The notes: generated from the sequence alone by a model not told the origin. Shown: positions 34,093-42,583, numbered from the stretch's first letter. The stretch is DNA of 64,000 bases from an uncultured Collinsella sp. (GCA_959023295.1 CAUFBM010000006.1:59348-123347), one strand, 5' to 3'. Made by a program: numbers and translations.

Positions 34093-34671
34093 ATGCCTGA
34101 GTCTTCTGTTCGTCCCCGTCGCATTGTCGTTGGCGTTTCTGGTGCCAGCGGCGCTGCGCTGGGCCTCGAGTGTCTCAAGTGCCTGCGTCAGGCCGGTGCC
34201 GAGTCGGCGCTTGTCGTCACGCGTGGGGGAGAGATCACCATCGAGCAGGAGCTCGGCATGACGCTCGACGAGTTTGCCGCGCATGCCGATGTGGTCTACG
34301 ACAACAAGAACATCGGCGCCGCCATCGCAAGCGGCACCTATCCGGTCGATGGCATGATCGTGGCCCCGTGCTCCATGAAGACGCTCGCCGGCATCGCAAG
34401 CGGCTACAGCGAAAACCTGCTGCTGCGTGCGGCCGACGTGCAGATGAAAGAGCAGCGCCGCCTGGTGCTCATGGTGCGCGAGACGCCCTTCAGCGCCATT
34501 CACGTCGACAACATGGCGCGTCTGGCGCGCGTACCGGGCGTCATGCTCATGCCGCCCATGCTCACGTTTTACAACGGCCCCGCCACGCTCGATGACGCGG
34601 TGCATCACATCGCCGCCAAGGCGCTCGAGGCCGTCGGCGTGTCATGTGCAAACTATAAGCGCTGGTCGTAG
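34093..34671 (+). CDS. UbiX-family flavin prenyltransferase
   Basis: 192 residues. GVSGASGAALG at the FMN-binding start, APCSMKTLAGIASGYSENLL for the prenyl-phosphate site and RETPFSAIHVDNM are all family marks. UbiX joins a dimethylallyl unit to FMN to make the prenyl-FMN cofactor of UbiD. It lies 33 bases after ubiD in the same operon. The isomerase domain of the fusion protein could feed the donor supply. Confidence 0.95.
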   Translation: MPESSVRPRRIVVGVSGASGAALGLECLKCLRQAGAESALVVTRGGEITIEQELGMTLDEFAAHADVVYDNKNIGAAIASGTYPVDGMIVAPCSMKTLAGIASGYSENLLLRAADVQMKEQRRLVLMVRETPFSAIHVDNMARLARVPGVMLMPPMLTFYNGPATLDDAVHHIAAKALEAVGVSCANYKRWS

Positions 34672-34704
34672 GTGCCTTTAGGGTAGGATACGAGTAGTGT
34701 TTGA

Positions 34705-34733
34705 GCCCGCTGCCCCTGTGGGCGGCGGGCTTT
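34705..34733 (+). terminator. Hairpin after ubiX
   Basis: GCCCGC-T-GCCC pairs with GGGC-G-GCGGGC around CTGT and is followed by TTTGG, a weak T-tract. It may separate the ubiX and merR transcripts. Confidence 0.5.
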
Positions 34734-34751
34734 GGTGTGTCGGGAGGACCT

Positions 34752-35621
34752 ATGCAGACGGGCATGTATGCGATTAGCGAGATGGCGAGCTTGTTTAACG
34801 TTTCGCGCCAAACGCTCATCTACTACGACAAGATCGGCCTGTTTAAGCCCGCCGTGGTTAACGAAAAAGGCTACCGTTTCTATTCGCCCACGCAGATCCC
34901 GCTCATGCGTCTGATCTGCATGCTGCGCGACCTAGGGCTCGAACTCGACGAGATTGACCGCCTGACCTCGACGTTCGACATTGGCGAGATGACCGATCAC
35001 CTGCGCTCGCGGGTTCAGGCGCTCGACAAGCAGATTGCCGGGCTCAAGGCTGAGCGCGCGAGTGTGCAGGAGCGCCTGAGCTTTTACGACGAGGCGGTCT
35101 ACTGGCGCGAGCGCGAGGGCAAACCGGAACTCAAGCAATTCGAGCGCCGCTACGTGGTCTTTGAGGAGTTTCCGGGCGATATTGAGCGTGGCCGCTCAAT
35201 GCTTCACCCCACGCTCATGCGGGCCATCCTGCGCATGCGTACGTTGACGGGCACGCGCCCCATGCGCGGCTGGGGTGCCATGCTGCGTCGCGAGGCGCTG
35301 CATTCCGACGACCCTATTGCCGGCGCCGGCTCCTTTGCCGTGCTGCCGCGCGGTGCCGAGGAGCTGCTGCCGAGCGACGCTGCCGAGCTGGCAGAGATCG
35401 GCATCGAAGTGCTGCCCGAGGGCACATACCTGTGCATGAGCCGCTGGGGCATGCCGTACGAGCCCGAAGGCATCCGCGCCATTGTGGCCTGCATGGACGA
35501 GCACGCGCTCCAGCCCGTTGGCAACGCCTTCGACTTTTGCTACCTCGATACCACGAGCTATGACGAGTCCCACCAAGAGGACTTCTGCTGCATCCAAATC
35601 CCCGTCGCCCTCCAGATGTGA
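34752..35621 (+). CDS. MerR-family regulator with GyrI-like effector domain
   Basis: 289 residues. N-terminal MerR winged HTH (ISEMASLFNVSRQTLIYYDKIGLFKP), a coiled coil at about 75-110, and a C-terminal region of the GyrI/multidrug-binding type. It is 80 bases after ubiX on the same strand, so it is a candidate regulator of the decarboxylase genes sensing an aromatic compound; this is inference. The stop codon lies inside a palindromic repeat (35615-35647). ATG at 34752 has GGAGG upstream. Confidence 0.86.
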   Translation: MQTGMYAISEMASLFNVSRQTLIYYDKIGLFKPAVVNEKGYRFYSPTQIPLMRLICMLRDLGLELDEIDRLTSTFDIGEMTDHLRSRVQALDKQIAGLKAERASVQERLSFYDEAVYWREREGKPELKQFERRYVVFEEFPGDIERGRSMLHPTLMRAILRMRTLTGTRPMRGWGAMLRREALHSDDPIAGAGSFAVLPRGAEELLPSDAAELAEIGIEVLPEGTYLCMSRWGMPYEPEGIRAIVACMDEHALQPVGNAFDFCYLDTTSYDESHQEDFCCIQIPVALQM

Positions 35622-35647
35622 CAAAGGGACAGTCCCTTTGTCACATC
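35615..35647 (+). repeat. GGGAC-type palindrome overlapping the merR stop codon
   Basis: Perfect 16-base arms, 35615-35630 and 35632-35647 (GATGTGACAAAGGGAC and its complement). The TGA at 35619 lies within the left arm, so the last codons of the regulator are supplied by the repeat. Confidence 0.75.
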
Positions 35648-35695
35648 CGAATAGCATCGCAAGCTTGTTTTGAAGCGGAGGAGGGTCGCTCATTT

Positions 35696-35732
35696 CTTAT
35701 AAACTTGCAAAATCTGCAAGTTTATAAGTTTT
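35696..35732 (+). terminator. AT-rich hairpin between two GGGAC repeats
   Basis: CTTATAAACTTGCA (35696-35709) pairs perfectly with its complement at 35715-35728 around AAATC, followed by TTTTC. It is a likely terminator of the merR transcript. The composition is much more AT-rich than that of its neighbours. Confidence 0.65.
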
Positions 35733-35744
35733 CACGTCTGGCCG

Positions 35745-35773
35745 TGTGACAAAGGGATAGTCCCTTTGTCACA
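35745..35773 (+). repeat. GGGAC-type palindrome
   Basis: TGTGACAAAGGGA (35745-35757) pairs with TCCCTTTGTCACA (35761-35773). It is a near copy of the repeat 130 bases upstream. Confidence 0.75.
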
Positions 35774-35850
35774 TTCCATGCGAGCCGCCGTGCCATCTGG
35801 GGGTATAAGGCTAGCAAGTGTTTATTTGCGAGGCCTAAGGGGCGCCCCGT

Positions 35851-36717
35851 ATGGATATCGATAACTTTGAATGGTGGTATAGCGAGGGCGAGGCTCCGGA
35901 CGAGGAGTGGGAAGAGCCGTCGCCGCGTGACGTGTCGAGCGACGAGGACGAGACCGGCAACGATGCCGTCGAGACGGACGCCGCCCCCGATGCCGCCGAG
36001 CTCCTGACTTTTGAACGGGCCTGGGCTCAGGCCGAGGCCGACGAGGCAAAGGCCGATGCCACGGCCACGCTGGGTGAGCCAGCCGACATGTCCATCTCGC
36101 CGGCCAAGACCCCGCAGCCGCGCCACACCATCGACCCCGGCAGTACGGCATCTTTCAGCATTCTCGACGTGCCCGCGCAGGGTGCCCAAGCACCCGCGCC
36201 CACACGTCGCCCCGACCTGGCTCGCGAGGAGGACGCGGGCCGTCGCTCTCCGCTCGGCCCCATCCTCATCGCCTTCATGGCCGGCGTTATCGCATGCTCG
36301 GTAATTGGAAACGTCTGGAGCCATGTTGAACAACAACGAAAAGACGCCGCCAAGGTCGAGATGTCCGTCGAACAATCGCTCAGCCGCACGCGCTCGGTGC
36401 ATGTGTCGGTCGAGGTCAAGGACGGCGCGACGTGGGACACCGCGCGCGGCGACAGCCAGATGCTCGTCCATATCGTGGGTCGCACGCTCAAGGGGCAAGC
36501 GATCGACGAGTACCAATACGTCAATTCCGAAGGTGACGGCATCGAGCTCAAGCCCGGCGACTACGAGCTCACGGTCGATGAGCCGCCCGTCGCCACCGAC
36601 GGCACGCGTTACCGTGCCTCAAAGCGCATGGTTCCGGTGAGTTTTAATTCACAGGCGCCCGATACGGTCGATAGCACGCCGCAGGGCGGGTTTGACCTTT
36701 ACGCTATTGCTCAATAA
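35851..36717 (+). CDS. Hypothetical acidic protein with one membrane segment
   Basis: 288 residues, not recognised. The first 130 residues are low-complexity and strongly acidic (EWEEPSPRD, DEDETGND). One hydrophobic segment (about 134-156) follows RR, which predicts an inside-facing N-terminus. The C-terminal about 130 residues would lie outside, with beta-rich character (VHVSVEVKDG, GDYELTVDEPP). It may be a single-pass regulator or envelope protein. Single gene; no close functional neighbour. Confidence 0.75.
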   Translation: MDIDNFEWWYSEGEAPDEEWEEPSPRDVSSDEDETGNDAVETDAAPDAAELLTFERAWAQAEADEAKADATATLGEPADMSISPAKTPQPRHTIDPGSTASFSILDVPAQGAQAPAPTRRPDLAREEDAGRRSPLGPILIAFMAGVIACSVIGNVWSHVEQQRKDAAKVEMSVEQSLSRTRSVHVSVEVKDGATWDTARGDSQMLVHIVGRTLKGQAIDEYQYVNSEGDGIELKPGDYELTVDEPPVATDGTRYRASKRMVPVSFNSQAPDTVDSTPQGGFDLYAIAQ

Positions 36718-36796
36718 CTGCACCTGTCGCTCAACCCCGCCGCCAAGAGTGGGACAATAGCCCTCGACACCGTTGTTTACTATTGGAGGAAGTAGC

Positions 36797-37690
36797 ATGT
36801 CCACCGTCACTACCATCAAGCGCGGCGGCCTCACCGCGGCCATCGATTCCATGGGCGCCCAGCTCACGAGCCTTGCCCTCAACGGCAACGAGTATCTGTG
36901 GCAGGGCGACCCGGCCTTTTGGGGCAAGCATGCGCCTATCCTGTTCCCCATCGTGGGATCGCTGCGTAACAACACGGCGACGTCTGCGGCCGGCACCTGC
37001 GAGATGCCGCGCCACGGCATCGCACGCATTGTCGAGCACAAATTGGTCGAGGTATCGGAGGACGGCTCCTCGGTAACCTACGAGATCACCGATACGCCCG
37101 AGTCGCTCAAGGCCTTTCCCTTCCACTTTAAGCTCAACATGACCTATGCCCTGACCGGCGATGTCACGCTCACGCAGACCTTTGCCGTCACTAACACCGG
37201 CGACGTAGACCTGCCGTTCTCGGTGGGTGGCCACCCTGCGTTTAACGTGCCCGCCCCCGGCGCCGAGGACGAGGCGTTCGAGGATTACGAGCTGGCGTTT
37301 ACCGAGGCTTGGACTAACGAGGCCCCCGTCATCACGCCCGATGGCCTTATGACGTTCGAGGGTAGCTACAAGGCCCCCGATAACTCGGACGTGCTGCCCA
37401 TCACGCACCGCAGCTTCGATAACGACGCCATCATGTTCACCGATACCCCGGGCTCCACGCTCACGCTGCGCGGCCGCAAGTCGGGCCACGGCGTCAAGAT
37501 CGACTTTGAGGGCTTTAAGTACATCGGCGTGTGGTCTGCCGCCAACGACGCTCCGTTTGTGGCGCTCGAGCCCTGGACCGGTCACACCACCATGGACACC
37601 GAGGACGATGTCTTTGAGCACAAGGTCAACACCATCACCTTGGCTCCCGGCGCTACCGATAAACGCAGCTTTAGCGTCACCTTGCTCTAG
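36797..37690 (+). CDS. Aldose 1-epimerase family protein
   Basis: 297 residues, galactose mutarotase fold. RGGLTAAIDSMGAQLTSL at the start and the later GGHPAFNVP (active-site His region) fit the family, and the length fits the YeaD/GalM-like group. It would interconvert sugar anomers, but the sugar is unknown. ATG 36797 has TGGAGGA upstream. A repeat element of family A (copy A4) follows the gene. Confidence 0.88.
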   Translation: MSTVTTIKRGGLTAAIDSMGAQLTSLALNGNEYLWQGDPAFWGKHAPILFPIVGSLRNNTATSAAGTCEMPRHGIARIVEHKLVEVSEDGSSVTYEITDTPESLKAFPFHFKLNMTYALTGDVTLTQTFAVTNTGDVDLPFSVGGHPAFNVPAPGAEDEAFEDYELAFTEAWTNEAPVITPDGLMTFEGSYKAPDNSDVLPITHRSFDNDAIMFTDTPGSTLTLRGRKSGHGVKIDFEGFKYIGVWSAANDAPFVALEPWTGHTTMDTEDDVFEHKVNTITLAPGATDKRSFSVTLL

Positions 37691-37705
37691 AGGTTCCGCC
37701 GCTCG

Positions 37706-37840
37706 GTCGATGCTGCGTGCCGTCCAGAGCGATAATTTGTCATTCAAAAGGCAAGGCATAGACCTTCTGGTCATGCCTTGTCTTTTTCATGCCACTTGTT
37801 CGCTCTGGACGTCGCTCGCCGGCATTGCCAAAACATCGAC
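37706..37840 (+). repeat. Family A structured repeat, diverged copy A4
   Basis: P4: GTCGATG 37706-37712 with CATCGAC 37834-37840. P2: CGTCCAGAGCGA 37721-37732 with TCGCTCTGGACG 37800-37811. P3: CAAGGCATAGACC to 37764, loop TTCT, to 37780, followed by TCTTTTT, which also makes a good terminator for the epimerase gene. The single-stranded parts (ATTTGTCATTCAA; CATGCCACTTGTTCGC) resemble those of A1-A3. No P1 hairpin is visible. The paired bases differ from the other copies but keep pairing. Confidence 0.75.
37752..37787 (+). terminator. Terminator-like hairpin after the epimerase gene
   Basis: The P3 helix of repeat A4: 12 pairs with one bulge and a TTCT loop, followed by TCTTTTT. Confidence 0.6.
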
Positions 37841-37953
37841 GTCTCCAATGACTACCATGTGTCTATTAATTTTTCGAGCTTGTGCTGCACTGCTGGTCGC
37901 TGGCGTATATCCTGTTAAGTCGTCAGCATACGATTCAACAGGGAAGGCAGATT

Positions 37954-38880
37954 ATGCATTCTCCCCATCAACGCGACGCGCATCCACAGCCGGTGTGCAG
38001 TCGTCGCATCTTCTTGGGTAGCGCTCTCGCTGCGAGCGCTTCTGTCGTCGCCGGCGCACTTGCCGGTTGCCAGCGCCCCTCCACGCTGGAAGTACTTCAG
38101 CCCACGACGGGCGGCGGTCGCGACGACCTGTCCGATTCCGTGATCGGCAAGGACAAGATCCGCATTGGCATGGAGGCGGCCTACGCCCCGTACAACTGGC
38201 AGGTTTCCGAAGCCAGTGAGTACACTATCCCCATCGACAACGTGCAGGGCGCCTATGCCGATGGCTACGACGTGCAGATCGCCAAGATCGTCTGCAAGGC
38301 CCTCGGTGGCGAGCCCGTTGCCGTCAAGCAGAGCTTCTCGGGCCTCATCGATTCGCTCAACAACGGCCAGATCGACCTCATCATCGCCGGTATGAGCGCC
38401 ACGCCCGAGCGCGAGGAGTCGGTCGGCTTCTCCGACCCGTACTTTATTGGCTACTTTGGCCTGTTCGTAAAAGAGGGTTCCCCCTACCAAAACGCCACCA
38501 AGCTCAGCGACTTTAGCGGTGCCACGGTACTCGGCCAAAAGGACACCATGCTCGACACCGTCATCGACGAGATTCCGGGCGTTGTGCACAAGAACCCGGT
38601 CGACTCCGTCCCCACGGTGTTCTCGAATCTGCTGCAGGGCACGTGCGACGCCGTGACTTACAACACCGAGAACGAGAAGGGCTATATGGCCCAAAACCCG
38701 GGTATCGTCCCTATTCATTTTGCCGAGGGCGAGGGCTTTAAGCAGGAGGTCGCGGCAAACGTCGGCTGTCGCAAGGGCTCGGACAAACTGCTTAAACTCA
38801 TCGACAAGACACTCAAGGGCATTAGCCAAGAGGAACGCGACCAAATGTGGGACGCGTGCCTCGACCGCCAGCCGGCATAG
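37954..38880 (+). CDS. Polar amino-acid ABC transporter, substrate-binding lipoprotein
   Basis: 308 residues. Twin-Arg-like SRRIFL (16-21) and a lipobox LAGC with Cys39 predict a lipid-anchored binding protein outside the membrane. The rest matches the type 2 periplasmic-binding fold of amino-acid importers (IRIGMEAAYAPYNW, then GMSATPEREESVGFSDPY). It heads an operon with permease and ATPase genes. The start at 37954 is preceded by GGGAAGG; longer in-frame starts would not give a usable signal peptide. The specific amino acid is not determined. Confidence 0.88.
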   Translation: MHSPHQRDAHPQPVCSRRIFLGSALAASASVVAGALAGCQRPSTLEVLQPTTGGGRDDLSDSVIGKDKIRIGMEAAYAPYNWQVSEASEYTIPIDNVQGAYADGYDVQIAKIVCKALGGEPVAVKQSFSGLIDSLNNGQIDLIIAGMSATPEREESVGFSDPYFIGYFGLFVKEGSPYQNATKLSDFSGATVLGQKDTMLDTVIDEIPGVVHKNPVDSVPTVFSNLLQGTCDAVTYNTENEKGYMAQNPGIVPIHFAEGEGFKQEVAANVGCRKGSDKLLKLIDKTLKGISQEERDQMWDACLDRQPA

Positions 38881-38889
38881 GGAGGCAGC

Positions 38890-40038
38890 ATGAAAACCAT
38901 CAATCGTCTGGCCTCCTTTATCAAGGCCGACCACCGTTATGTGTACCTGGGCACGAGTGTCATCGCGGCGCTTGGCCTGGCGTTTAGCCAGCGCAACCCC
39001 ACGCCGCTGAGCTTCTTGGCGCCCACCGGTATCTTCCAGGATTGCCTTTGGGCAATCCTTTGGGCCTGGCTCGTCGTGTCGGCGGCGGCGCTCGTCACCA
39101 AACTCATGCACTGGAATGACTATCGCGAAACGTCGCCGTTCGCATCCGAGCGCTTCCGTCGTGGCGCACGCTTGGGCAGCTATGTCGTGGTTGCCATCGC
39201 GGCGATCTTTTTCGTGGACCGCTGCGTCATGTCGTTTATCGACCTGGTACAGGTGAGCATCGTCTCGGACTCCAACCCCAGCGACTTTTTGTCGAGCCTG
39301 GTCTACATGACCTACAAGAGCGGGGACTTCTTTATCCGCGGTATCGAGATCACCATCGCGCTTGCCACCTTCGGCACCGTCATCGCATTCTTCCTGGCGT
39401 TGCTCTTTGTGTTCCTGCGTATTCAGACCTTCGATCGCGTGGACAACGACCTGGTGCGCTTCTTTAAGAGCATTGGCCGCGGCTTTGCGACCATCTACTC
39501 CACCATCGTGCGCGGCACGCCCATGATGGTCCAGGGTCTGCTCATCTATTACGCGGGTTTCACCGTTTTGCGCGGCATGGGCTTCGAGACCGCCCAGGCC
39601 AACCAGATCTGGAGTACCTTCACCGCCGGCCTCGTCACCATCTCGCTCAACTCCACCGCCTACATGATGGAGGTCCTGCGCGGCGGCATCGAGTCCATCG
39701 ACCCCGGCCAGGCCGAGGCAGCGCGCTCGCTGGGTCTTTCGCAGTGGCAAGCCATGCGCAAAGTCGTGTTCCCCCAGGGCATTAAAAACGCGATTCCGGC
39801 GCTCACCAACGAGCTCATCATCAACATCAAGGACTCGTCGGTGCTCTCGGTCATCGGCGTGTTCGACCTCATGTACGCCACCACCACCGTCGCCGGCGTG
39901 TACTACCGCCAGATGGAGGTCTACTGCGTGGCGCTCGTGGTCTACCTGATCCTGACGCTCGTGGCGAGCCGCCTGCTCGAAGCCTTTGGCAAAAAGCTCG
40001 GCGCCGAGGCCCCTGCCACGCTGCCCAGCTCCAACTAG
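38890..40038 (+). CDS. Polar amino-acid ABC transporter permease with N-terminal extension
   Basis: 382 residues; usual HisM-type permeases have about 220. The last 220 residues carry the typical domain with the EAA motif (EAARSLGLSQWQAMRKVVFPQ, within 285-320) followed by NIKDSSVLSVIG. The first 150 residues hold about three extra hydrophobic segments (around 20-40, 55-75 and 95-115). It starts 9 bases after the binding-protein stop codon and precedes the ATPase. Confidence 0.88.
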   Translation: MKTINRLASFIKADHRYVYLGTSVIAALGLAFSQRNPTPLSFLAPTGIFQDCLWAILWAWLVVSAAALVTKLMHWNDYRETSPFASERFRRGARLGSYVVVAIAAIFFVDRCVMSFIDLVQVSIVSDSNPSDFLSSLVYMTYKSGDFFIRGIEITIALATFGTVIAFFLALLFVFLRIQTFDRVDNDLVRFFKSIGRGFATIYSTIVRGTPMMVQGLLIYYAGFTVLRGMGFETAQANQIWSTFTAGLVTISLNSTAYMMEVLRGGIESIDPGQAEAARSLGLSQWQAMRKVVFPQGIKNAIPALTNELIINIKDSSVLSVIGVFDLMYATTTVAGVYYRQMEVYCVALVVYLILTLVASRLLEAFGKKLGAEAPATLPSSN

Positions 40039-40060
40039 GCTCAAGACGAGGAGAATCATC

Positions 40061-40846
40061 ATGGCAGATATCGCCACTACCGGCACCGCGGCCGCCGCAC
40101 AGACCAATGAGCCGCTTATCCGCGTCGAGGGCCTGCGCAAGAGCTTTGGCTCGCTCGAGGTGCTTAAGGGCATCGACCTGTCCGTTAACCCCGGCGAGGT
40201 CGTTACCATTATCGGCGCCTCGGGCTCGGGCAAGTCGACCTTCCTGCGCTGCCTCAACCTGCTCGAGACTCCGGACGCGGGCCATATCTGGTTTCACGGC
40301 CAGGACCTTACGGCCGAGCGCTGCAACATTAACAAGCTGCGTGAGGACATCGGCATGGTGTTCCAGGGCTTTAACCTGTTCAACAACATGGATGTGCTCG
40401 ACAACTGCACGCTCGCGCCCGTCACGCTCAAAAAGATGAGCAAGGCCGAGGCCGAGAAGGTCGCGATGGAGCATCTGACGAGCGTGGGGCTCGAAAAGTT
40501 CGCGCACGCCGCCGTGGGCCGCCTATCCGGTGGCCAAAAGCAGCGCGTGGCCATCGCGCGCGCCCTGTGCATGAATCCGCAGATCATGCTGTTCGACGAG
40601 CCGACCTCCGCACTCGACCCCGAGATCGTGGGAGAGGTGCTCGAGGTCATGCGCAAGCTTGCGGCCGACGGCATGACCATGGTCGTCGTCACGCACGAGA
40701 TGGCCTTTGCCCGAACCGTGTCCGACCGCGTGGTCTTTATGGACAAGGGCGTGGTGCTCGAGGACGCCGCGCCGGCCGAGCTCTTCGGCAACCCGAAGCA
40801 CCAGCGCACCCGCGAGTTCCTCTCGCGTTATCTCGAGGACAAATAA
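40061..40846 (+). CDS. Polar amino-acid ABC transporter ATPase
   Basis: 261 residues. Walker A GASGSGKST (52-60), signature LSGGQKQR, Walker B IMLFDEPTSALDPE and the conserved TH of the H-loop. It powers the binding protein and permease immediately upstream; three genes in GlnQ/HisP order. ATG 40061 has GAGGAG upstream. The N-terminal 15 residues are Ala/Thr-rich and unimportant for assignment. Confidence 0.93.
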   Translation: MADIATTGTAAAAQTNEPLIRVEGLRKSFGSLEVLKGIDLSVNPGEVVTIIGASGSGKSTFLRCLNLLETPDAGHIWFHGQDLTAERCNINKLREDIGMVFQGFNLFNNMDVLDNCTLAPVTLKKMSKAEAEKVAMEHLTSVGLEKFAHAAVGRLSGGQKQRVAIARALCMNPQIMLFDEPTSALDPEIVGEVLEVMRKLAADGMTMVVVTHEMAFARTVSDRVVFMDKGVVLEDAAPAELFGNPKHQRTREFLSRYLEDK

Positions 40847-40918
40847 CCGACCGCAAACGCTTGCGTTGCAGGGCCGCTCCCGTGGGGCGGCCTTTGTCGT
40901 CACAATCGAAAGGATGTC

Positions 40919-42334
40919 ATGGCCGAGGTTTGGCGCTTCTTTGCGCATGAGGACGATTTTGCCGATTTGGATGAAACTGGCGCGTGCGAGCGCCTGGGGC
41001 GCGTGCTGTCGTTTCCGACCATCTCGAGCATGGATGCCGAGGCGATGGACTGGCAGCCGTTCGACGACCTGCGCGCCTATATGCAGCAGGCCTGGCCGTA
41101 CGTATTTGCGGCGGGCGAGGTCGAGCTTATCGACCATTCGCTATTGGTGACACTTAGCGGTTCCGACCCTGCCCTCAAGCCCGTTATGCTCATGGGCCAC
41201 ATGGACGTGGTCCCCGTGGTGCCGGGTACCGAGGCCGACTGGACGCACGCCCCCTTTAGCGGGCACGTGGACGACACCTACATCTGGGGCCGTGGAGCGA
41301 TCGACATGAAGGACCAGGTCGCAGGCATTCTCGAGGCGGTCGAGTATGCGCTGGCGCACGGTTGGCAGCACGAGCGCACGCTGTTCCTGGCCTTTGGCCA
41401 GGACGAGGAGACAACGCAGTACGGTGCAGGCGCCATCGGCCGCGCGCTCGAGGAGCGCGGTGTTGAGCTCGAGTTCCTGATCGACGAGGGCGACTACCGC
41501 ATCGTTTCGGATGCCGAGTACAGCGCGGGCGAGGGTTGGCTCATGCACGCCGACCTCGCGGAGAAGGGCTATGCCGATATCGTGCTCAAGACGAAGAGTG
41601 AGGGTGGTCATTCTTCTAACCCCTACGGCGGCACGTCGCTCGAGGTGCTCAGCCGTGCCATCACCGCAATCTGCGATATCGAGTGGCCGACGCGCGTGAC
41701 CGATTTACTTGCCGCCCAGCTCGTCGAGCTGGGGCTCTACACGGCGGATGAAATTGCCGCCAACGGGGGCGCCATTGTCCGCGATTGCCTCGCCAGCAAG
41801 AAGCTCTATCCGCTGGTGACGACCACCTGCGCACCCACGCAGATCGAGGGTGGCAGCACCGGCGCCAACGTAATGCCGCAGGATATGTGGGCCAACATCA
41901 ACTTCCGCATGCTCGAGGGCACGAGCGTGGCCGACGTTGTGGCGCGCTGCCGTGAGGCGGTTGCCGGGGCGGACCTTGCCGGTCGTGTCGAAGTGGAGCT
42001 AGGCCCCGGCAGCTCCGAACCCTCGCCGTCCCCGCGCATCGGTGGCCCCGGCCTCGAGGCGGTTCGCTCCATCGCCGCCCGCTATTTCCGTGATCCAAAG
42101 GGGACGGAGGAAAATGGATCATTCGAGCCAGTGGCAATTGTGCCCTCGACCGTGATCGGTGCGACCGACGCTGCCAACTACCAGCACATTTGCCCTGAGT
42201 GCATTCGCTTCTCGGCCTTTGTGGTTGATGACGACGAGTGTGATCGCGGCGTCCACGGCACCAACGAGCGCATCACCCGTCGCGCCTACCTCCAGGGTGT
42301 TCGCTTCCTCATCGCCCTGCTTCAAACGCTCTAG
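40919..42334 (+). CDS. M20-family metallopeptidase (ArgE/DapE/carboxypeptidase-like)
   Basis: 471 residues. Zinc-site motifs: GHMDVVP, WGRGAIDMKD and DEE (GQDEETTQYG). The bimetal core and an Ig-like dimerisation domain between fit dipeptidase/ArgE-type enzymes. An in-frame palindrome (42091-42121) puts residues DPKGTEENGS between YFR and FEPVAIVPS, in the C-terminal part; this looks like a repeat inserted in the gene. Located after the amino-acid importer, so peptide or N-acyl amino acid turnover is plausible. Confidence 0.85.
   Translation: MAEVWRFFAHEDDFADLDETGACERLGRVLSFPTISSMDAEAMDWQPFDDLRAYMQQAWPYVFAAGEVELIDHSLLVTLSGSDPALKPVMLMGHMDVVPVVPGTEADWTHAPFSGHVDDTYIWGRGAIDMKDQVAGILEAVEYALAHGWQHERTLFLAFGQDEETTQYGAGAIGRALEERGVELEFLIDEGDYRIVSDAEYSAGEGWLMHADLAEKGYADIVLKTKSEGGHSSNPYGGTSLEVLSRAITAICDIEWPTRVTDLLAAQLVELGLYTADEIAANGGAIVRDCLASKKLYPLVTTTCAPTQIEGGSTGANVMPQDMWANINFRMLEGTSVADVVARCREAVAGADLAGRVEVELGPGSSEPSPSPRIGGPGLEAVRSIAARYFRDPKGTEENGSFEPVAIVPSTVIGATDAANYQHICPECIRFSAFVVDDDECDRGVHGTNERITRRAYLQGVRFLIALLQTL
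42091..42121 (+). repeat. GATCC-type palindrome within a coding sequence
   Basis: TGATCCA and TGGATCA flank AAGGGGACGGAGGAAAA. The centre matches the intergenic copy at 16421-16451 while the arms are different but still complementary. It is translated in frame in the M20 peptidase. Confidence 0.65.
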
Positions 42335-42583
42335 CCAAAAAGCAAGCCCTTGATGCAATGGGGTCAGGTTTGTTTGCACCAATCATTCCGTGCGGGTTAT
42401 ATGCAGGTTTGTCTGCGCACGCTATCATGTATGGGTTAGACCGCAACTATGTACCCCACACGCGAAGGGATGCGCATGTATCTGAAGATCGACATGTTCT
42501 AGCTGGGCTTACCCCCGCAGTGGCGCCATGCGCCCCATCAACTCTGCCGATTTTCATCTTCACGCATATAAAGGAGTCCTGCC
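42335..42583. other. Intergenic region before prfA
   Basis: 249 bases. It should hold the prfA promoter, which I could not place. A CAATGGGGTCAGG fragment near 42356 resembles other GGGG-type repeat remnants in the window. A very short reading frame (42470 or 42476 to 42502, MYLKIDMF at its end) has a GAAGGG before it and could be a leader peptide, but evidence is thin. Confidence 0.4.

Noticed and set aside
42470..42502. Ten-codon leader peptide before prfA
   Set aside because: Only a start, a stop and a purine-rich stretch; no regulatory hairpin or codon bias supports it. Mentioned only in the intergenic entry.
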